The notes below the pieces were generated by a model. It ran no database searches, was not told the DNA's origin, and worked only from the letters and a program-made list of their open reading frames with translations. DNA of 64,000 nt from Sphingomonas sp. BK580 (lineage in GTDB: Bacteria; Pseudomonadota; Alphaproteobacteria; Sphingomonadales; Sphingomonadaceae). The first letter of the stretch is position 1; every line of letters begins with the position of its first letter. The position numbers and the translations under genes are program-made. This document shows, in pieces, positions 53,667 through 62,754 of the stretch. The DNA lies in the NCBI RefSeq assembly GCF_014194975.1, contig NZ_JACIAY010000003.1, positions 451,441-515,440 of the forward strand, in the 5' to 3' direction.

Positions 53667-53851
53667 TTGAACTTACCGCGCAGGACGGATCCAAAATTGC
53701 CGTCAATCCCTCCACGGTTTGGCACGTCCGATCCGCCAATCAGGAGCAAACCGCCATCTACGCCGCGAACGGAGCAGCCCTCTTCGTTATGGAAACGTGC
53801 GAAGAGGTGATACGGCTCTTCAAGGAAGAGGACGCGTCACGTGCACGATAG
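53663..53851 (+). CDS. FlbD-like small protein
   Basis: 62 residues. MIELTAQDGSKIAVNPSTVW, then HVRSANQEQTAIYAANGAAL and VMETCEEVIRLFKEED. The pattern (M-I-x-L-T...G..I.VN...I.....T.I...G....V.E..EEV..L) is that of FlbD, a short protein found in flagellar operons of other bacteria. There are no flagellar genes here, so the fold may be reused. It is coupled by an ATGA overlap to the pseudoknot-4 gene. Confidence 0.6.
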   Translation: MIELTAQDGSKIAVNPSTVWHVRSANQEQTAIYAANGAALFVMETCEEVIRLFKEEDASRAR

Positions 53852-53978
53852 TGGATCGTACACCCACAGCGCCGCACGGTTCCGGGATGGAGCAGCGGCG
53901 AGTCCGACGACACGCGGCTGGCAGGTGCAGACACCCGGCTGACCAAACCCGCAATTGACCTAAAGCCTCATCGGCGCG

Positions 53979-54146
53979 CTAAACCGGCACGACGTACACA
54001 GTAACAATCCCACCAAGTTCCACGAAGTGGTGAACGCGATGCGGTTTATCTGGCAATCTGACGATGCCGTTTAGCTTTGGCCTGCCGTTTTCAGGGCGCT
54101 CAAGAATGAACGCGGGCGGGCTCTGCCGGTAGTAGCGGTGCATCAT
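53979..54146 (-). CDS. 55-residue hypothetical protein
   Basis: MMHRYYRQSPPAFILERPEN, then GRPKLNGIVRLPDKPHRVHH and FVELGGIVTVYVVPV. The reading has a natural strand-rich composition and two adjacent ATG codons to start from (54146 or 54143). It lies just beyond a convergent gene. No family recognised. Confidence 0.45.
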   Translation of the reverse strand: MMHRYYRQSPPAFILERPENGRPKLNGIVRLPDKPHRVHHFVELGGIVTVYVVPV

Positions 54147-54252
54147 GCCGGCATCATACTGGAACGGAGATGGTCATTACACGGCCCTTTCCAAAGCCGC
54201 TCGGGACAGCGGCAGCTAGCGCGAACCTTGCGAGACCGCTCCTCATCTGCGC

Positions 54253-54543
54253 TTAGAAGCTCAGCCCGCGCCGCTCGACCTCTGCCGCTAACACGTCGTG
54301 ACTGCGAGACTGCCCTGCCAGCGAAGAGCCATATGCGGAGACAAGCTGGTCGTCTCGCTTCGGCACCACCACCAGCTCGTTTCTGATGACGTTTACAAGC
54401 ACATAGTCGAATTCGCACCCGTCGGCCTCATGACGGCGCGCTACGTGCCAGTCAGCAACTTTTGGGATCATGACGATCGCGCCATCTTCAGGACCGCCAT
54501 AGGCGGGGAAATGACGCCACTTGCTTTTGCCAAGCCGCTTCAC
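54253..54543 (-). CDS. Small hypothetical protein, paralogue of 12567-12881
   Basis: About 96 residues from a GTG at 54543 (VKRLGKSKWRHFPAYGGPED). Shared segments with the 12567 protein are AYGGP, FDYVLVNV versus FPYLLVHT, VVPKRDDQLVSAY and the C-terminus EVERRGLSF. The open frame runs on to 54777, but the upstream part is Arg/Ser-rich and has no match in the paralogue. Confidence 0.55.
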   Translation of the reverse strand: MKRLGKSKWRHFPAYGGPEDGAIVMIPKVADWHVARRHEADGCEFDYVLVNVIRNELVVVPKRDDQLVSAYGSSLAGQSRSHDVLAAEVERRGLSF

Positions 54544-55006
54544 CTTCCAAGCTCGCGCCCATCCGTGAAGGAATGGTTGCCGTTTCCGTATCGGGAGGTG
54601 CCGGTCGGTGAAAACCGATCTGGGCGCGGCGCTCTTTCTGCCTGGAACTTGCTGTCCAACGCAGACTGCTAGCCCAACGGCGAAGAGCGACCTAGACCTC
54701 CAGCCAGCGCTATTCGGAGCCAGGCTGGAGCGCCGTGTGTCGTCCTTCTGCGTCACTGCGGATCGGCTCGCGCTCAATCTGCTTCATGCAATCACGAGCG
54801 TATTGCTCGCGATTAGCTGCGCTTACTCGAGCCTGGAGTAGCGCGCGCTCGGACTTGCCCAACACTTACACCCTCGTTTTAGCGCCGAGCACCCCTGAGA
54901 AGGCACACGGTGAGGCGAAGCTGGCTTATTACCATTACCATGCCGTTAATAATGTTAGCCTTAGCACAACCGGTTGGAGTATGAGCCGGGAAATTTAGAT
55001 GAGGGA
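54544..55006. other. Gap of about 460 bp without a supported gene
   Basis: Low-quality frames only. An AT-rich stretch at 54927-54960 (ATTACCATTACC...GTTAATAATG) contrasts with the surrounding GC-rich sequence and might hold the promoter of the next gene. Confidence 0.35.
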
Positions 55007-55186
55007 ATGTTCTTGAACCCGTACAACGAGGGACGGCTTACCGGGCTGAAGCCGCAAGGCTGTGTAGAAGATTGCCCTTACATGTCAGACCTTCTATCGA
55101 GCGAGCGCGAAGACTGGATGCGAGGGTTTGAGGCTGAACGTCGCCGCCGTAGCCTTCAGGAGCGGTCATCAGCGCGCATGCTCTAG
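55007..55186 (+). CDS. Ribosome modulation factor-like small protein
   Basis: 59 residues: MFLNPYNEGRLTGLKPQGCV, EDCPYMSDLLSSEREDWMRG, FEAERRRRSL. The pattern N-P-Y-x-E-G...CPY......R..W..GF is that of RMF-like proteins, which bind stationary-phase ribosomes, or of the related CrpP-type small proteins. The start is uncertain: GAGGG lies only one base from the ATG at 55007, and an in-frame TTG at 54974 is the alternative. Confidence 0.6.
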   Translation: MFLNPYNEGRLTGLKPQGCVEDCPYMSDLLSSEREDWMRGFEAERRRRSLQERSSARML

Positions 55187-55237
55187 AAGCAGCGGCGATC
55201 TTGTCCTGAGCGACCGCGCGGGCACAACGAGCGCTAG

Positions 55238-55420
55238 CTAAGCCGCAAGATTGCGGTCCACAACCTGCCCAACCTCGTCCCATCGCTTCGCAGCTCCTAG
55301 ATCGCTCATTCGTATAGCTGCGAGGATCTGGTCGACGACATGCTGCCGCGCCTTGACCCCGTAACGCTGCACGAGAGCCGCAGCGGTCTGCTCAAGATCG
55401 TTGTCGTTTGAGAAATGCAC
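55238..55420 (-). CDS. Small helical hypothetical protein
   Basis: 60 residues from a GTG at 55420 (VHFSNDNDLEQTAAALVQRY, GVKARQHVVDQILAAIRMSD, AAKRWDEVGQVVDRNLA). The LVxRYGxxA...V..QI......D.....W..V pattern is common in alphaproteobacterial hypotheticals, where it is nearly always the whole protein. The upstream frame to 55762 is a shadow of the SRAP gene. Confidence 0.5.
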   Translation of the reverse strand: MHFSNDNDLEQTAAALVQRYGVKARQHVVDQILAAIRMSDLGAAKRWDEVGQVVDRNLAA

Positions 55421-55570
55421 CTCATGGATATGGCTACTCCGCGCGAGTGGCGCCACCGCAGGTTCGGTGAGTTGATCCCTTCTCGGGACGGGTGCGATCT
55501 CCGGTAGTGCACAGCGGCCGAACCGCGGAGATCCTGGCCGATCGAACCTGTGCCGTTCTACCGTCGCACC

Positions 55571-56199
55571 ATGTGTAACCGAGCGCGCCTTCAGCACGAG
55601 CCTGATAGGCTCGTCGGCTCTACGGACTGGCTGACCGGGAAGCCGCACGACAACCGCTTCGACCCTACCGAGCTGAGGCCCAAAGGCCGAGCCTACGTCA
55701 TCCGAGACCAGGAAGGCGTACGCGGCGTCGACGTCATGGCCTGGGACGTGCTCGGCGGCCAAGCAGCATGGCCTATGACGAACGTAAGAAACTCGGTCTG
55801 CCGCAATGGCGGCGACTGGCGGAGAACCCGGCGAACCGCTGTCTCGTGCCTTTGACCGAATATTGCGAGTGGACGCCCGACAAGCGCGATCTCGGCGACG
55901 GTAAACCCCCGCTGAAGGGCGAGATGTGGTTCGCGTGCACGGACCAGCCTGTCTTTGCCGTGGCAGAGTTCTGGCAACACACCAAGGCAGGTCGCGGCTT
56001 CACGATGGTGACCTGCGATCCCAACGATCTGGTCGTGCCGGTGCACCTCAAGGCTATGATCACGGTGCTTCAGTCAGAGGATCAGGATCGCTGGCTCTCC
56101 TGCCCTTACGACAAGGTTGTGAAGCTACAGCGGCCGTATCCTGCCGACCGCATGACGGTCAGAGGCCCAGTGTTCCCGACGCGTCGGGACGAACGATGA
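55571..56199 (+). pseudogene. SOS-response-associated peptidase (SRAP/YedK/HMCES-like), one-base frameshift
   Basis: Starts MCNRARLQHEP with the catalytic Cys at position 2, as in all SRAP proteins, which crosslink to abasic sites in single-stranded DNA. The first frame reaches AAWPMTNVRN. Homology then continues in another frame as LGLPQWRRLAENPANRCLVP with LTEYCEW (the catalytic Glu region) and VPVHLKAMITVL (the catalytic His region). One missing C near 55788 explains the break (AGAAACTCGG for AGAAACCTCGG). The combined length is about 209 residues, normal for the family. Either a recent pseudogene or a sequencing error. Confidence 0.82.
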
Positions 56200-56497
56200 A
56201 GGGAAGCGGATTGCGCAAGCAAGGTGGCGCCTCGCCGCTGCTAAGCTTGCAGCGGCTTTGGCGTCCTATTGGCTCGGCGTGCCGCTCCGGTCTGGCGCGT
56301 CGGCTACGTTCCGCGCGGAAACATGCTTCGTCGGCGACGCTCGAAACCCGTATATCGGCCGACTCTCAACGGAGACGCCTAAAGCGGCAACTCCAGCTGA
56401 TATCCGGTGCGAACGAGGACTGGCGACCCCGCGGCCCGGCGAACAGACACGGCCGGCTGTCCGTTTACGAAGCCGATCTCTGCGGTCATAACGGGCT
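56200..56497. other. Gap of about 300 bp
   Basis: Two overlapping plus-strand frames are open here but are Arg/Ser-rich and without ribosome-binding sites. I do not call either. Confidence 0.35.
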
Positions 56498-56605
56498 GTG
56501 CCCCCGCTGATACTGCTCCCCTTCGGCCTATTCTTCGTTTGCTGGATCTTGCAGTTCTGGTTTTCGAAGAAGGTCGAGGATGCCCTCAGGGAAAGGCACC
56601 CCTAG
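56498..56605 (+). CDS. Possible 35-residue membrane protein
   Basis: From a GTG: VPPLILLPFGLFFVCWILQF, then WFSKKVEDALRERHP. One membrane helix with a charged C-terminal tail. The tail SKKVEDALRERHP is reminiscent of other tiny membrane proteins. No ribosome-binding site is visible. Confidence 0.4.
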   Translation: MPPLILLPFGLFFVCWILQFWFSKKVEDALRERHP

Positions 56606-57045
56606 GCATTTGTCGCCACCCAGGCGAAATCGCCGTCCGGTCACAGCGGATCGCCTCTTGTCGAGAAAAGCAGCGCGGGTGGATCGCGCCCCGCGTCATC
56701 CGCCAGCGCCTGCAGACCAGTCGTTGGCGCACGCATGCATGCGGCCCGCGCCTCTCCGAACCCGAGGACGCAGGTCAGAGGAAGAAGCGCGGCGGTCGCC
56801 GACCTCCGCCAAAACCGGCCGTGATCCTCAAGAAGACGGAGACTCGCCCGCATTCGCCGATCCTCGAGCGTAGTCGCCTGATCTAGCGGGGGCGAACTAA
56901 GGTTTGGTGAACCCAGCGCACCCTACCCCTCGCGGCTGTGGGCCGCCAGATCGACGCGATTACCCTGCCCCGCACATAACGCGAAAGTTAGCGCTCAGCA
57001 GTAAGGCGGATGCTGAGCAGACGCACGACCTCAAGCTTCCTTGGT
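56606..57045. other. Gap of about 440 bp without a supported gene
   Basis: Only low-complexity frames on both strands; no repeat or operator recognised. Confidence 0.4.
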
Positions 57046-58392
57046 CTAGCTGGACACAGTACGCGAGTATGTCTCCGCGCTGTCTCTGAGCACGGTCAGT
57101 CGACCATCGAGCCGATCGAACCCAAGACCTACGTTGTCGATCTCAGCCGCGACCGTCTCCGTCTGCTGCCGGATGGCGGCTATGGTGATGGACATCGTCT
57201 CTGCTGCCAGCGCAGTCTCATCGACCGCCGCGGTGATCGCGGTGACGGTTTGCGCCTGCGCGTTCATCGTGCGCCGGATGCGGTCGGCGCCCTCTTGCAC
57301 CTCGGCCACCGTCGTTCTGATGTCGGCACTCACACTCACCGTAGCCTCGGTAGCTAACTGTATGGAGGCGATCTTAGCCGCGATGTCATCGGTGGCGCGA
57401 GCGGTCTGATTGGCAAGGCTTTTCACCTCCTGTGCGACGACGGCAAAGCCTCGTCCGGCCTCTCCCGCGCGGGCGGCCTCGATCGTCGCGTTGAGGGCGA
57501 GCAGATTGGTCTGGCCGGCGATGTCCCGGATCAAGCCCAGGATCGATGCGATTGATCTAGCGTGACCAGTCAGCGCCTCGGACATAGCGACCGCGCTGTT
57601 GGCCTGGCTGCTCGCCTGACCGGCGACCGCCGCTGCGCCGTCCACCTCCTTCTGTACCTCCCCAATCGCCAGGATGAGGCCGGCGGCAGTGCGCGCGGCG
57701 TCGCGCATCGCGACAGCCGACTGCTCGGCCGCTGCGGCGACCTCACTCGCTTGCCCCAGCATGCCGCGGGCGGCGTTCGCGGTCGCCGTCGTCTGTTCGC
57801 GCAGAGCGGAGCCTTCACTAACGCTGCCGCTGACGAGCGATGCGATGCCGTCGCGGAAGCTCTCAGCCGTCGTGTCGCGCTGCCGTTGCGCAGCGGCATC
57901 GACTTGAGAGGCATGGACCGTCGCGAGTACGTCGCAGTGAAGGGCCTGCAGGCGTAGGAAGAGGCGGTTGATGGCGGTCCGCTCCTCTTTAGAGCAATTA
58001 TACTCCTCGGTCATCAGCTCGACGCACAAGGCGATCGTGCCGCTTCTAAGCGCGAGGACGGCTGTCAGGGGCACTCCAGCGTTGAAAGCGGTGATCATCC
58101 ACTCCGCGCTTAACGAAAACCAGCAACCCTCCTTGAGATCGCAGAGCATGTTGCGGACCATGCCGTTGAATGATGTGATATGCTGGTCACGCGCCAGGTA
58201 ACCAACTTGCGGTAGCAGGCGGTACCATCCATCAAGCTCCGCTTCTGCGACCCGGTGTGCATGCGGCTGCAAAATGGTCCAGATATGGCGGCCGAGCAGG
58301 TCGTCTGCTTCGGAAAAGCCGAATAGGTCAAGCTTCTTGGCAAGGTGAAGCTTACCGATTCCGACCTCGCCGATGTTGCTCAGGCTGCCCAT
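57046..58392 (-). CDS. Soluble methyl-accepting chemotaxis-like protein
   Basis: 448 residues with no membrane segment and no HAMP domain. The C-terminal signalling domain is intact, with the hairpin tip around residues 285-325 ([40 protein letters not shown]). The first 160 residues ([40 protein letters not shown]) resemble the helical layout of protoglobin/HemAT sensors, but I cannot confirm a heme-binding His. It probably signals to CheA from the cytoplasm, perhaps in response to oxygen or redox (inference). Confidence 0.85.
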   Translation of the reverse strand: MGSLSNIGEVGIGKLHLAKKLDLFGFSEADDLLGRHIWTILQPHAHRVAEAELDGWYRLLPQVGYLARDQHITSFNGMVRNMLCDLKEGCWFSLSAEWMITAFNAGVPLTAVLALRSGTIALCVELMTEEYNCSKEERTAINRLFLRLQALHCDVLATVHASQVDAAAQRQRDTTAESFRDGIASLVSGSVSEGSALREQTTATANAARGMLGQASEVAAAAEQSAVAMRDAARTAAGLILAIGEVQKEVDGAAAVAGQASSQANSAVAMSEALTGHARSIASILGLIRDIAGQTNLLALNATIEAARAGEAGRGFAVVAQEVKSLANQTARATDDIAAKIASIQLATEATVSVSADIRTTVAEVQEGADRIRRTMNAQAQTVTAITAAVDETALAAETMSITIAAIRQQTETVAAEIDNVGLGFDRLDGRLTVLRDSAETYSRTVSS

Positions 58393-58722
58393 TGCGACTT
58401 GCTAAAGCGCGACGGTTAAGGCGGGGTTAGCGTCAGCACCGCTGCCGTACAGCGTTCCTGAGACGGGTCGCATCCGAATTGCTGCTTGACAATGCATCGG
58501 CGCTGGTGGTGAGAGGCTCAGTGCCAACAATCCAAGTGGCGCCATAAGCTTGATCAATGGTGATGCGTCAGAACATGCCACGCACGTATTGCTTGGGATT
58601 AACACCAAAATTACGTGAGAACACAGGCGGGCATACCTCATGCAGGAATGGAGCACCTACGCACGAGGTACGAAGCTCCTCGGGCCCAAAACCATCCACC
58701 GCGGTGGAGGGCCGGCGTTATG
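58393..58722. other. Gap of 330 bp between the chemotaxis and methyltransferase genes
   Basis: A minus-strand frame with a hydrophobic start (KLMAPLGLLALSLSPPAPMH) ends at 58402 but has no ribosome-binding site and no recognised relative, so it is left uncalled. Confidence 0.35.
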
Positions 58723-59481
58723 TTACGCGGCAGCTTCTATCCATGGTTCGACGGCACTTGCCTCATTCAACCCGTGGCCTGATCGATCCGCCGTGGCGAG
58801 CCAAATCGTATGAAACGGGTTATCCTCGCCGCCCTCCGTGTCGACGCTGACCTCTTCGACATCAAAACCAGCCGCGCACAGGCGATAGGTGAAGCTGTCA
58901 TCCTGATAGGCCGACCAAACGCCGAGCACCCCGCCAGGCCGCAGCGCCATCCGTAACGCGCGCAAACCCCATTCGGAGTAAAGGCGCTCGTTGGCGAGGC
59001 TGATCAATCCATCTGGTCCATTGTCGACATCGAGCAAGATCGCATCGAAACGAGCAGGCTGCTGGACGACCACGTCGTGTACGTCCGAAACCTGAACCGA
59101 CACCCGTATGTCTTCCAAAGAGCCGCCGAACAGATGACGCAGGACGCCTTTAGCCCATGTCACGATCTTGGGCACAAGTTCCGCAACGACGATGGTGGCG
59201 CCAGGAGGCAGTGACGCTCGCGCTGCAGCAAGGGTGAAGCCCATGCCTAAACCGCCGATCAGAACTCGCGCATGTTCGCTCACGCCGCCCAAGGCTAACG
59301 TCGCAAGCGCCTGCTCCGATCGGTAGGACCAGCTTGCCATCAGCTGCTCGCCGCCGAACATAATCTCGAAATGCCGGCCGTGACGCAGGAGGCGCAATTC
59401 CCCGCCGCCCGGTATCTCGGCCGTGTCGATGAGCACGCCTTCTGCGTGGCTGCCGCTGACAGCGGCTTCGATCGTCGACAA
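58723..59481 (-). CDS. Spermidine synthase-like SAM-dependent methyltransferase fold protein
   Basis: 252 residues. The SAM-binding motif is ARVLIGGLGMGFTLAAARAS, followed by TIVVAELVPKIVTWAKGVL (acidic residue after strand 2) and FDAILLDVDNGPDGL (strand 4 with the active Asp). This is the layout of the SpeE-like family. Many members are not true spermidine synthases; the substrate here is unknown. It starts 2 bp after the stop of the small gene at 59484, so the two form an operon. Confidence 0.85.
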   Translation of the reverse strand: MSTIEAAVSGSHAEGVLIDTAEIPGGGELRLLRHGRHFEIMFGGEQLMASWSYRSEQALATLALGGVSEHARVLIGGLGMGFTLAAARASLPPGATIVVAELVPKIVTWAKGVLRHLFGGSLEDIRVSVQVSDVHDVVVQQPARFDAILLDVDNGPDGLISLANERLYSEWGLRALRMALRPGGVLGVWSAYQDDSFTYRLCAAGFDVEEVSVDTEGGEDNPFHTIWLATADRSGHGLNEASAVEPWIEAAA

Positions 59482-59483
59482 CG

Positions 59484-59714
59484 TCAGCTATCGCACCGTG
59501 CGGGCGACGAAGGATCCGGGGCGGCGCTTACGCTCGCTCCGGCCAGCGACTTAACTGAAGCGGCCTTGATGCGACCCTCGTCTGCTTCTTCGCTGCGGAT
59601 CGCGAGTTCGTTCAAGGCCAGCACGGCCCGCTTGCATCGCGCGTTATGAAGAAGCGATGCTTCAGCGGACAAGCGCTGCCGAGCGGCTTCGTCTCGGTCA
59701 AGTTGTATCAACAT
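59484..59714 (-). CDS. Small helical protein in operon with the methyltransferase
   Basis: 76 residues from an ATG at 59714, with AGGAG seven bases upstream. It is helical and charged (MLIQLDRDEAARQRLSAEAS, KRAVLALNELAIRSEEADEG). No known domain. The 2-bp spacing to the next gene supports translation of both. Confidence 0.6.
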   Translation of the reverse strand: MLIQLDRDEAARQRLSAEASLLHNARCKRAVLALNELAIRSEEADEGRIKAASVKSLAGASVSAAPDPSSPARCDS

Positions 59715-59778
59715 GACGGCTCCTGCAGAGAAAAACGGTTTGGCGAGGTTCGTTAATGCTCCCGCCGATAGGCCCTTC

Positions 59779-59985
59779 TCAGGCAGCCTGCAGATTCACC
59801 GCTGACGTCTTACCGCGTTGATCCGTCTCCAGCTCGTACGAGACGCGCTGGTCCTTATCGAGCGTGCGCATGCCAGCCCGTTCTACCGCCGAAATGTGAA
59901 CGAAGGCGTCAGGTCCGCCACCCTCAGGTGCGATGAAACCGTAGCCCTTATCGGCATTGAAGAATTTGACCGTGCCGGTAATCAT
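59779..59985 (-). CDS. Cold-shock domain protein (CspA type), second copy
   Basis: 68 residues, about 90% identical to the 11639 gene (GTVKFFNADKGYGFIAPEGG, PDAFVHISAVERAGMRTLDK). The RNP motifs are intact. Both gene and leader are conserved between the two loci, so they derive from a duplication that included the regulatory region. Confidence 0.95.
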   Translation of the reverse strand: MITGTVKFFNADKGYGFIAPEGGGPDAFVHISAVERAGMRTLDKDQRVSYELETDQRGKTSAVNLQAA

Positions 59986-60105
59986 ATGAGCATCCTCTTG
60001 TCCGATGCGTCACGGGCATACGTCAACAGCGGCGCATCCCGGCTTCTTGAGGCTAGAAAGGGACAAGAGGAGCCGCCAGCGGCTCAGTATCCGTCACAGG
60101 CGACG
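59986..60105 (-). promoter_or_regulatory. Conserved cold-shock gene leader, copy 2
   Basis: It matches the 11846-11965 leader in the blocks TGTGACGGATA, CTTGTCCCTTTCTAGC and GCCGGGATGCGCCGCT, with the same hairpin (here closed partly by a G-U pair). The sequence between the blocks varies freely, which suggests selection on the blocks. Confidence 0.5.
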
Positions 60106-60572
60106 TTTAGCCCCACCGGTATAGTAGGTCAGCGGCAGAAAGATAGTGCTCTCATCGGACCGCAAGGATTTTCCGAGTGCGCCCTGCATCCACGAAGCTT
60201 CGTTCGAGCTGAGCGAGGCTGAACGTGCGTATGGCTTTCGTCCTCTAAGCGGACGCTCGCATCATGTTCCTTGCTAAGCGACGTGCATCGAACTCGCGGG
60301 TGAAAAGCGAAACTCGCCAGCGCTCTTCAGCTGGAAGGTGCAGCCCCCACGCCTCACCCCGGTCGTCCGACCTCAGCTTGGCTATAATGGTCGCATCCTA
60401 CGGCTTGCGCGCATGCATACGCTGCAAACCTCTGTCGGTCGGCGGAGAGCTGAGTCTCGGAATGGGACTCCAACACCGCGCCTACCCGAATGACCGACCG
60501 CTTTCGGGGCACCGAAGCTCCTGCGCCAATAGCGGGCTCTAGGCGGTTGCAGCCCTGCCCTCTCGTGGCGAG
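60106..60572. other. Gap of about 470 bp without a supported gene
   Basis: No convincing coding frame, repeat or structure was recognised up to the start of repeat copy 9. Confidence 0.4.
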
Positions 60573-60625
60573 GACCCACAACGCGACACTCAGCGCTTGT
60601 TCGTCGGTTCCGATTTCAGACATTC
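60573..60625 (+). repeat. Interspersed ~60-bp repeat, copy 9 (interrupted by the IS element)
   Basis: GACCCACAACGCGACACTCA at the left and CCGATTTCAGACATTC at the right, then the IS. GTTCATCTCC resumes at 62013 after the IS. Rejoining the two gives a diverged but complete repeat. Confidence 0.7.
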
Positions 60626-62012
60626 GTCGTCTAATCGCGTCGGGCGCAAGGGTTTTCTGAGATGCCGCTGCCGGGAGCATGGTCGTCTTCGCGGTCGGCA
60701 TGTGCCGCCGCATGATGGGGCTTCGCGGGGCGACCCCTCCGAGGTTCATCACGCATTCTGCTGCCGTTGAGGCAACGGATGCAACGAGCGTCGCGGAGTG
60801 GGTCGGCCTACGTCACGGCAGGACGTCTCGCAGCGCCTTGCGACGCGGACGAGTTCGGGTGTCAGGCTGAGGCGCGTGTTTGCTGGAACGGTTCGCCAGT
60901 GACCAGCATAGTGTGCATGATAACGGCCAGCTTGCGCGCAACTGCGACCGCAGCGCGCTTGAAGCCGACCCGCTCGCGCAGCTGCAGCCCCCACTTGCGC
61001 AGGTCGCACTCGGATCGGCTCCGCACCAGCAGTACGGTCGCGGCTTCGTAGAGCAGCCCGCGCAAATGGCTGTCGCCCCGCCTCGAGATATGGCCGTCAT
61101 AGTCGATCTCGCCCGACTGGTAGCGGCGAGTGGTTAACCCGACCCAGGCACCGACAGATCGAGACCGCTTGAAGTTGGTCGGGTTCTCGATGGCGGTGAT
61201 GAAGGAGGTCGCGGTCACGACGCCGACGCCGGGAATGGACATGAGCAGCTGGCAGGCATCGCTGCGCCGCGCGTCCGCCAGCAGCTTGCGTCCCAGCTCT
61301 GCGGCGCGAAGGCGAACCGCGTGCCAGGCCTCAAGTAGCGGCTGAATGATCCGGCCAAGGTCGGCATTGTCGGCGAGCAAAGCCTCCACCTCCCGCTCGA
61401 ACTTGCTGCCCGACGCCGGTGGAACGACGAGCCCGAACGTCTTCATCAAGCCTCGGATCTGGTTCGACAGCTCGGTGCCGATCCGCACCAGGCGGGTCCG
61501 CGCCGCGACCAGCGTGCGCGCGAGCATGCTGTCGAAGCTCTTGACCCGCACCTCCTTGTAGAACCCAACCTTCGCCAAGTGCGCCAGACCATCAGCGTCG
61601 TTGGCGTCCGTCTTGTTCGCCGCCATGTGGAGCGCGGCCTTCGCATGCCGCGCGTCGATGCAGATCGCCGGCAATCCTTCCGCCGTCAGCGCATGAAAGA
61701 ACCAGACCGACAACGGCCCCGTCTCGAACACCACCCGCTCCGCCTCTCGAGCATGCTTGCGGATCAGTGCGGCGAGCAGCTGGGGATCCGACGCGCACTT
61801 GCCACGCCAGACACGCTTGCCACCCCGACGGATCGAAACCGCTGTCTCTTTCAACGACACGTCGAGCCCGATATACTCACCCATGGCTGTTCTCCGTTCC
61901 GATTTATGGGCCCGGCTGCCAGTCGTGAGCCCGCACCTTCATCTACCGGGAAACAGCCACCTTCCTCCACGTCATCGCAGATCGAGGTAGCTCGCTCCCG
62001 CGATTACCCCAT
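60626..62012 (-). mobile_element. IS110-family (IS1111-type) insertion sequence, copy B, 1387 bp
   Basis: It has the same length and nearly the same sequence as copy A. The subterminal inverted repeats TAATCGCG (60632-60639) and CGCGATTA (61999-62006) again lie 6 bp inside the ends. It is inserted at the same base position within an interspersed repeat as copy A. The non-coding 3' part (60626-60861) is the expected place of the guide RNA. Confidence 0.85.
60862..61884 (-). CDS. IS110-family DEDD transposase (copy B)
   Basis: 340 residues, intact, differing from copy A at about a dozen positions (for example RRGGKRVW for RREGKRVW). The same DEDD and Transposase_20 motifs are present (NKTDANDADGLAHL, LLMSIPGVGVVTATSFITAI). 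Confidence 0.96.
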   Translation of the reverse strand: MGEYIGLDVSLKETAVSIRRGGKRVWRGKCASDPQLLAALIRKHAREAERVVFETGPLSVWFFHALTAEGLPAICIDARHAKAALHMAANKTDANDADGLAHLAKVGFYKEVRVKSFDSMLARTLVAARTRLVRIGTELSNQIRGLMKTFGLVVPPASGSKFEREVEALLADNADLGRIIQPLLEAWHAVRLRAAELGRKLLADARRSDACQLLMSIPGVGVVTATSFITAIENPTNFKRSRSVGAWVGLTTRRYQSGEIDYDGHISRRGDSHLRGLLYEAATVLLVRSRSECDLRKWGLQLRERVGFKRAAVAVARKLAVIMHTMLVTGEPFQQTRASA

Positions 62013-62080
62013 GTTCATCTCCGTGCCCGTGCTCTCGAAGCGTTCCGGGGCGCGGCCCTTTCGGCTTGCGTTGAGCAAAA

Positions 62081-62464
62081 TCACGCCAAGGGGTCATCAC
62101 CGTAACGGTTGGGACCCTGACTCCCTGGTATGCCGCACAGAACGAGGAAGAACGCGGCGGTAAGCGCGAGCCTCACCTGAGGTGTGTCAAACCAACCTAC
62201 CGTTGCCCATAAGAGCGCGAACCAACCACTAACGCCAAAGTCGCGAAGACGCTGCGCCATCAGGAGGTAGCTACTAATCAACGCGGGGGCACCAAGGACA
62301 ATAAGGCCAACCCGGCGGGCCGCATGGGTCTCAGCAAATAAGGTCCAGACCACATACATGACAACGAATGTCGTAAGTAGCGACAGATAGCCAAATATAA
62401 AGCTCTTTCTATTTCTTCTGATATCCAACAAGAACCAACCATTGAGAGAAGGAACGGACATCAT
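62081..62464 (-). CDS. DUF805-family membrane protein
   Basis: 127 residues with four membrane helices. The family signature is present: LMAQRLRDFGVSGWFALLWA (R-L-R-D-x-G-x-S-G-W) and the C-terminal PNRYGDDP. It starts at 62464 overlapping the upstream stop (ATGA); a second ATG directly follows. DUF805 proteins are inner-membrane proteins of unknown role. Confidence 0.88.
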   Translation of the reverse strand: MMSVPSLNGWFLLDIRRNRKSFIFGYLSLLTTFVVMYVVWTLFAETHAARRVGLIVLGAPALISSYLLMAQRLRDFGVSGWFALLWATVGWFDTPQVRLALTAAFFLVLCGIPGSQGPNRYGDDPLA

Positions 62465-62754
62465 CTATCTCTCCCGGACATCGCCGAGGCTACAAACATA
62501 ATCATGAAAAAAGGCACATACCAATAGAAAAGTACGAGCGCCTTAACGAGTGACCATCCCCATACATAAACAGCGCCATAGACGCCAACCGCAGAGCCAA
62601 TAAGTGGAATGTATGTCAGGCCACCGGAGAGCACCAGTGTCACAACATTCCCGAATAATGAATCAATGTGAAGAAATTTACCAGTCCCCTGCCAAACCGC
62701 AAAGAACTGAACAACACCCACAACTAAGTAGGCAATCTGCAGAAATACTCGCAT
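62461..62754 (-). CDS. Small multi-span membrane protein, coupled to DUF805
   Basis: 97 residues with three hydrophobic segments (MRVFLQIAYLVVGVVQFFAV, VVTLVLSGGLTYIPLIGSAV, ALVLFYWYVPFFMIMFVASA). The ATG at 62754 is chosen because the longer frame adds a non-membrane, Gly/Arg-rich segment. The stop overlaps the DUF805 start by 4 bases, so they are co-translated. Confidence 0.65.
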   Translation of the reverse strand: MRVFLQIAYLVVGVVQFFAVWQGTGKFLHIDSLFGNVVTLVLSGGLTYIPLIGSAVGVYGAVYVWGWSLVKALVLFYWYVPFFMIMFVASAMSGRDR

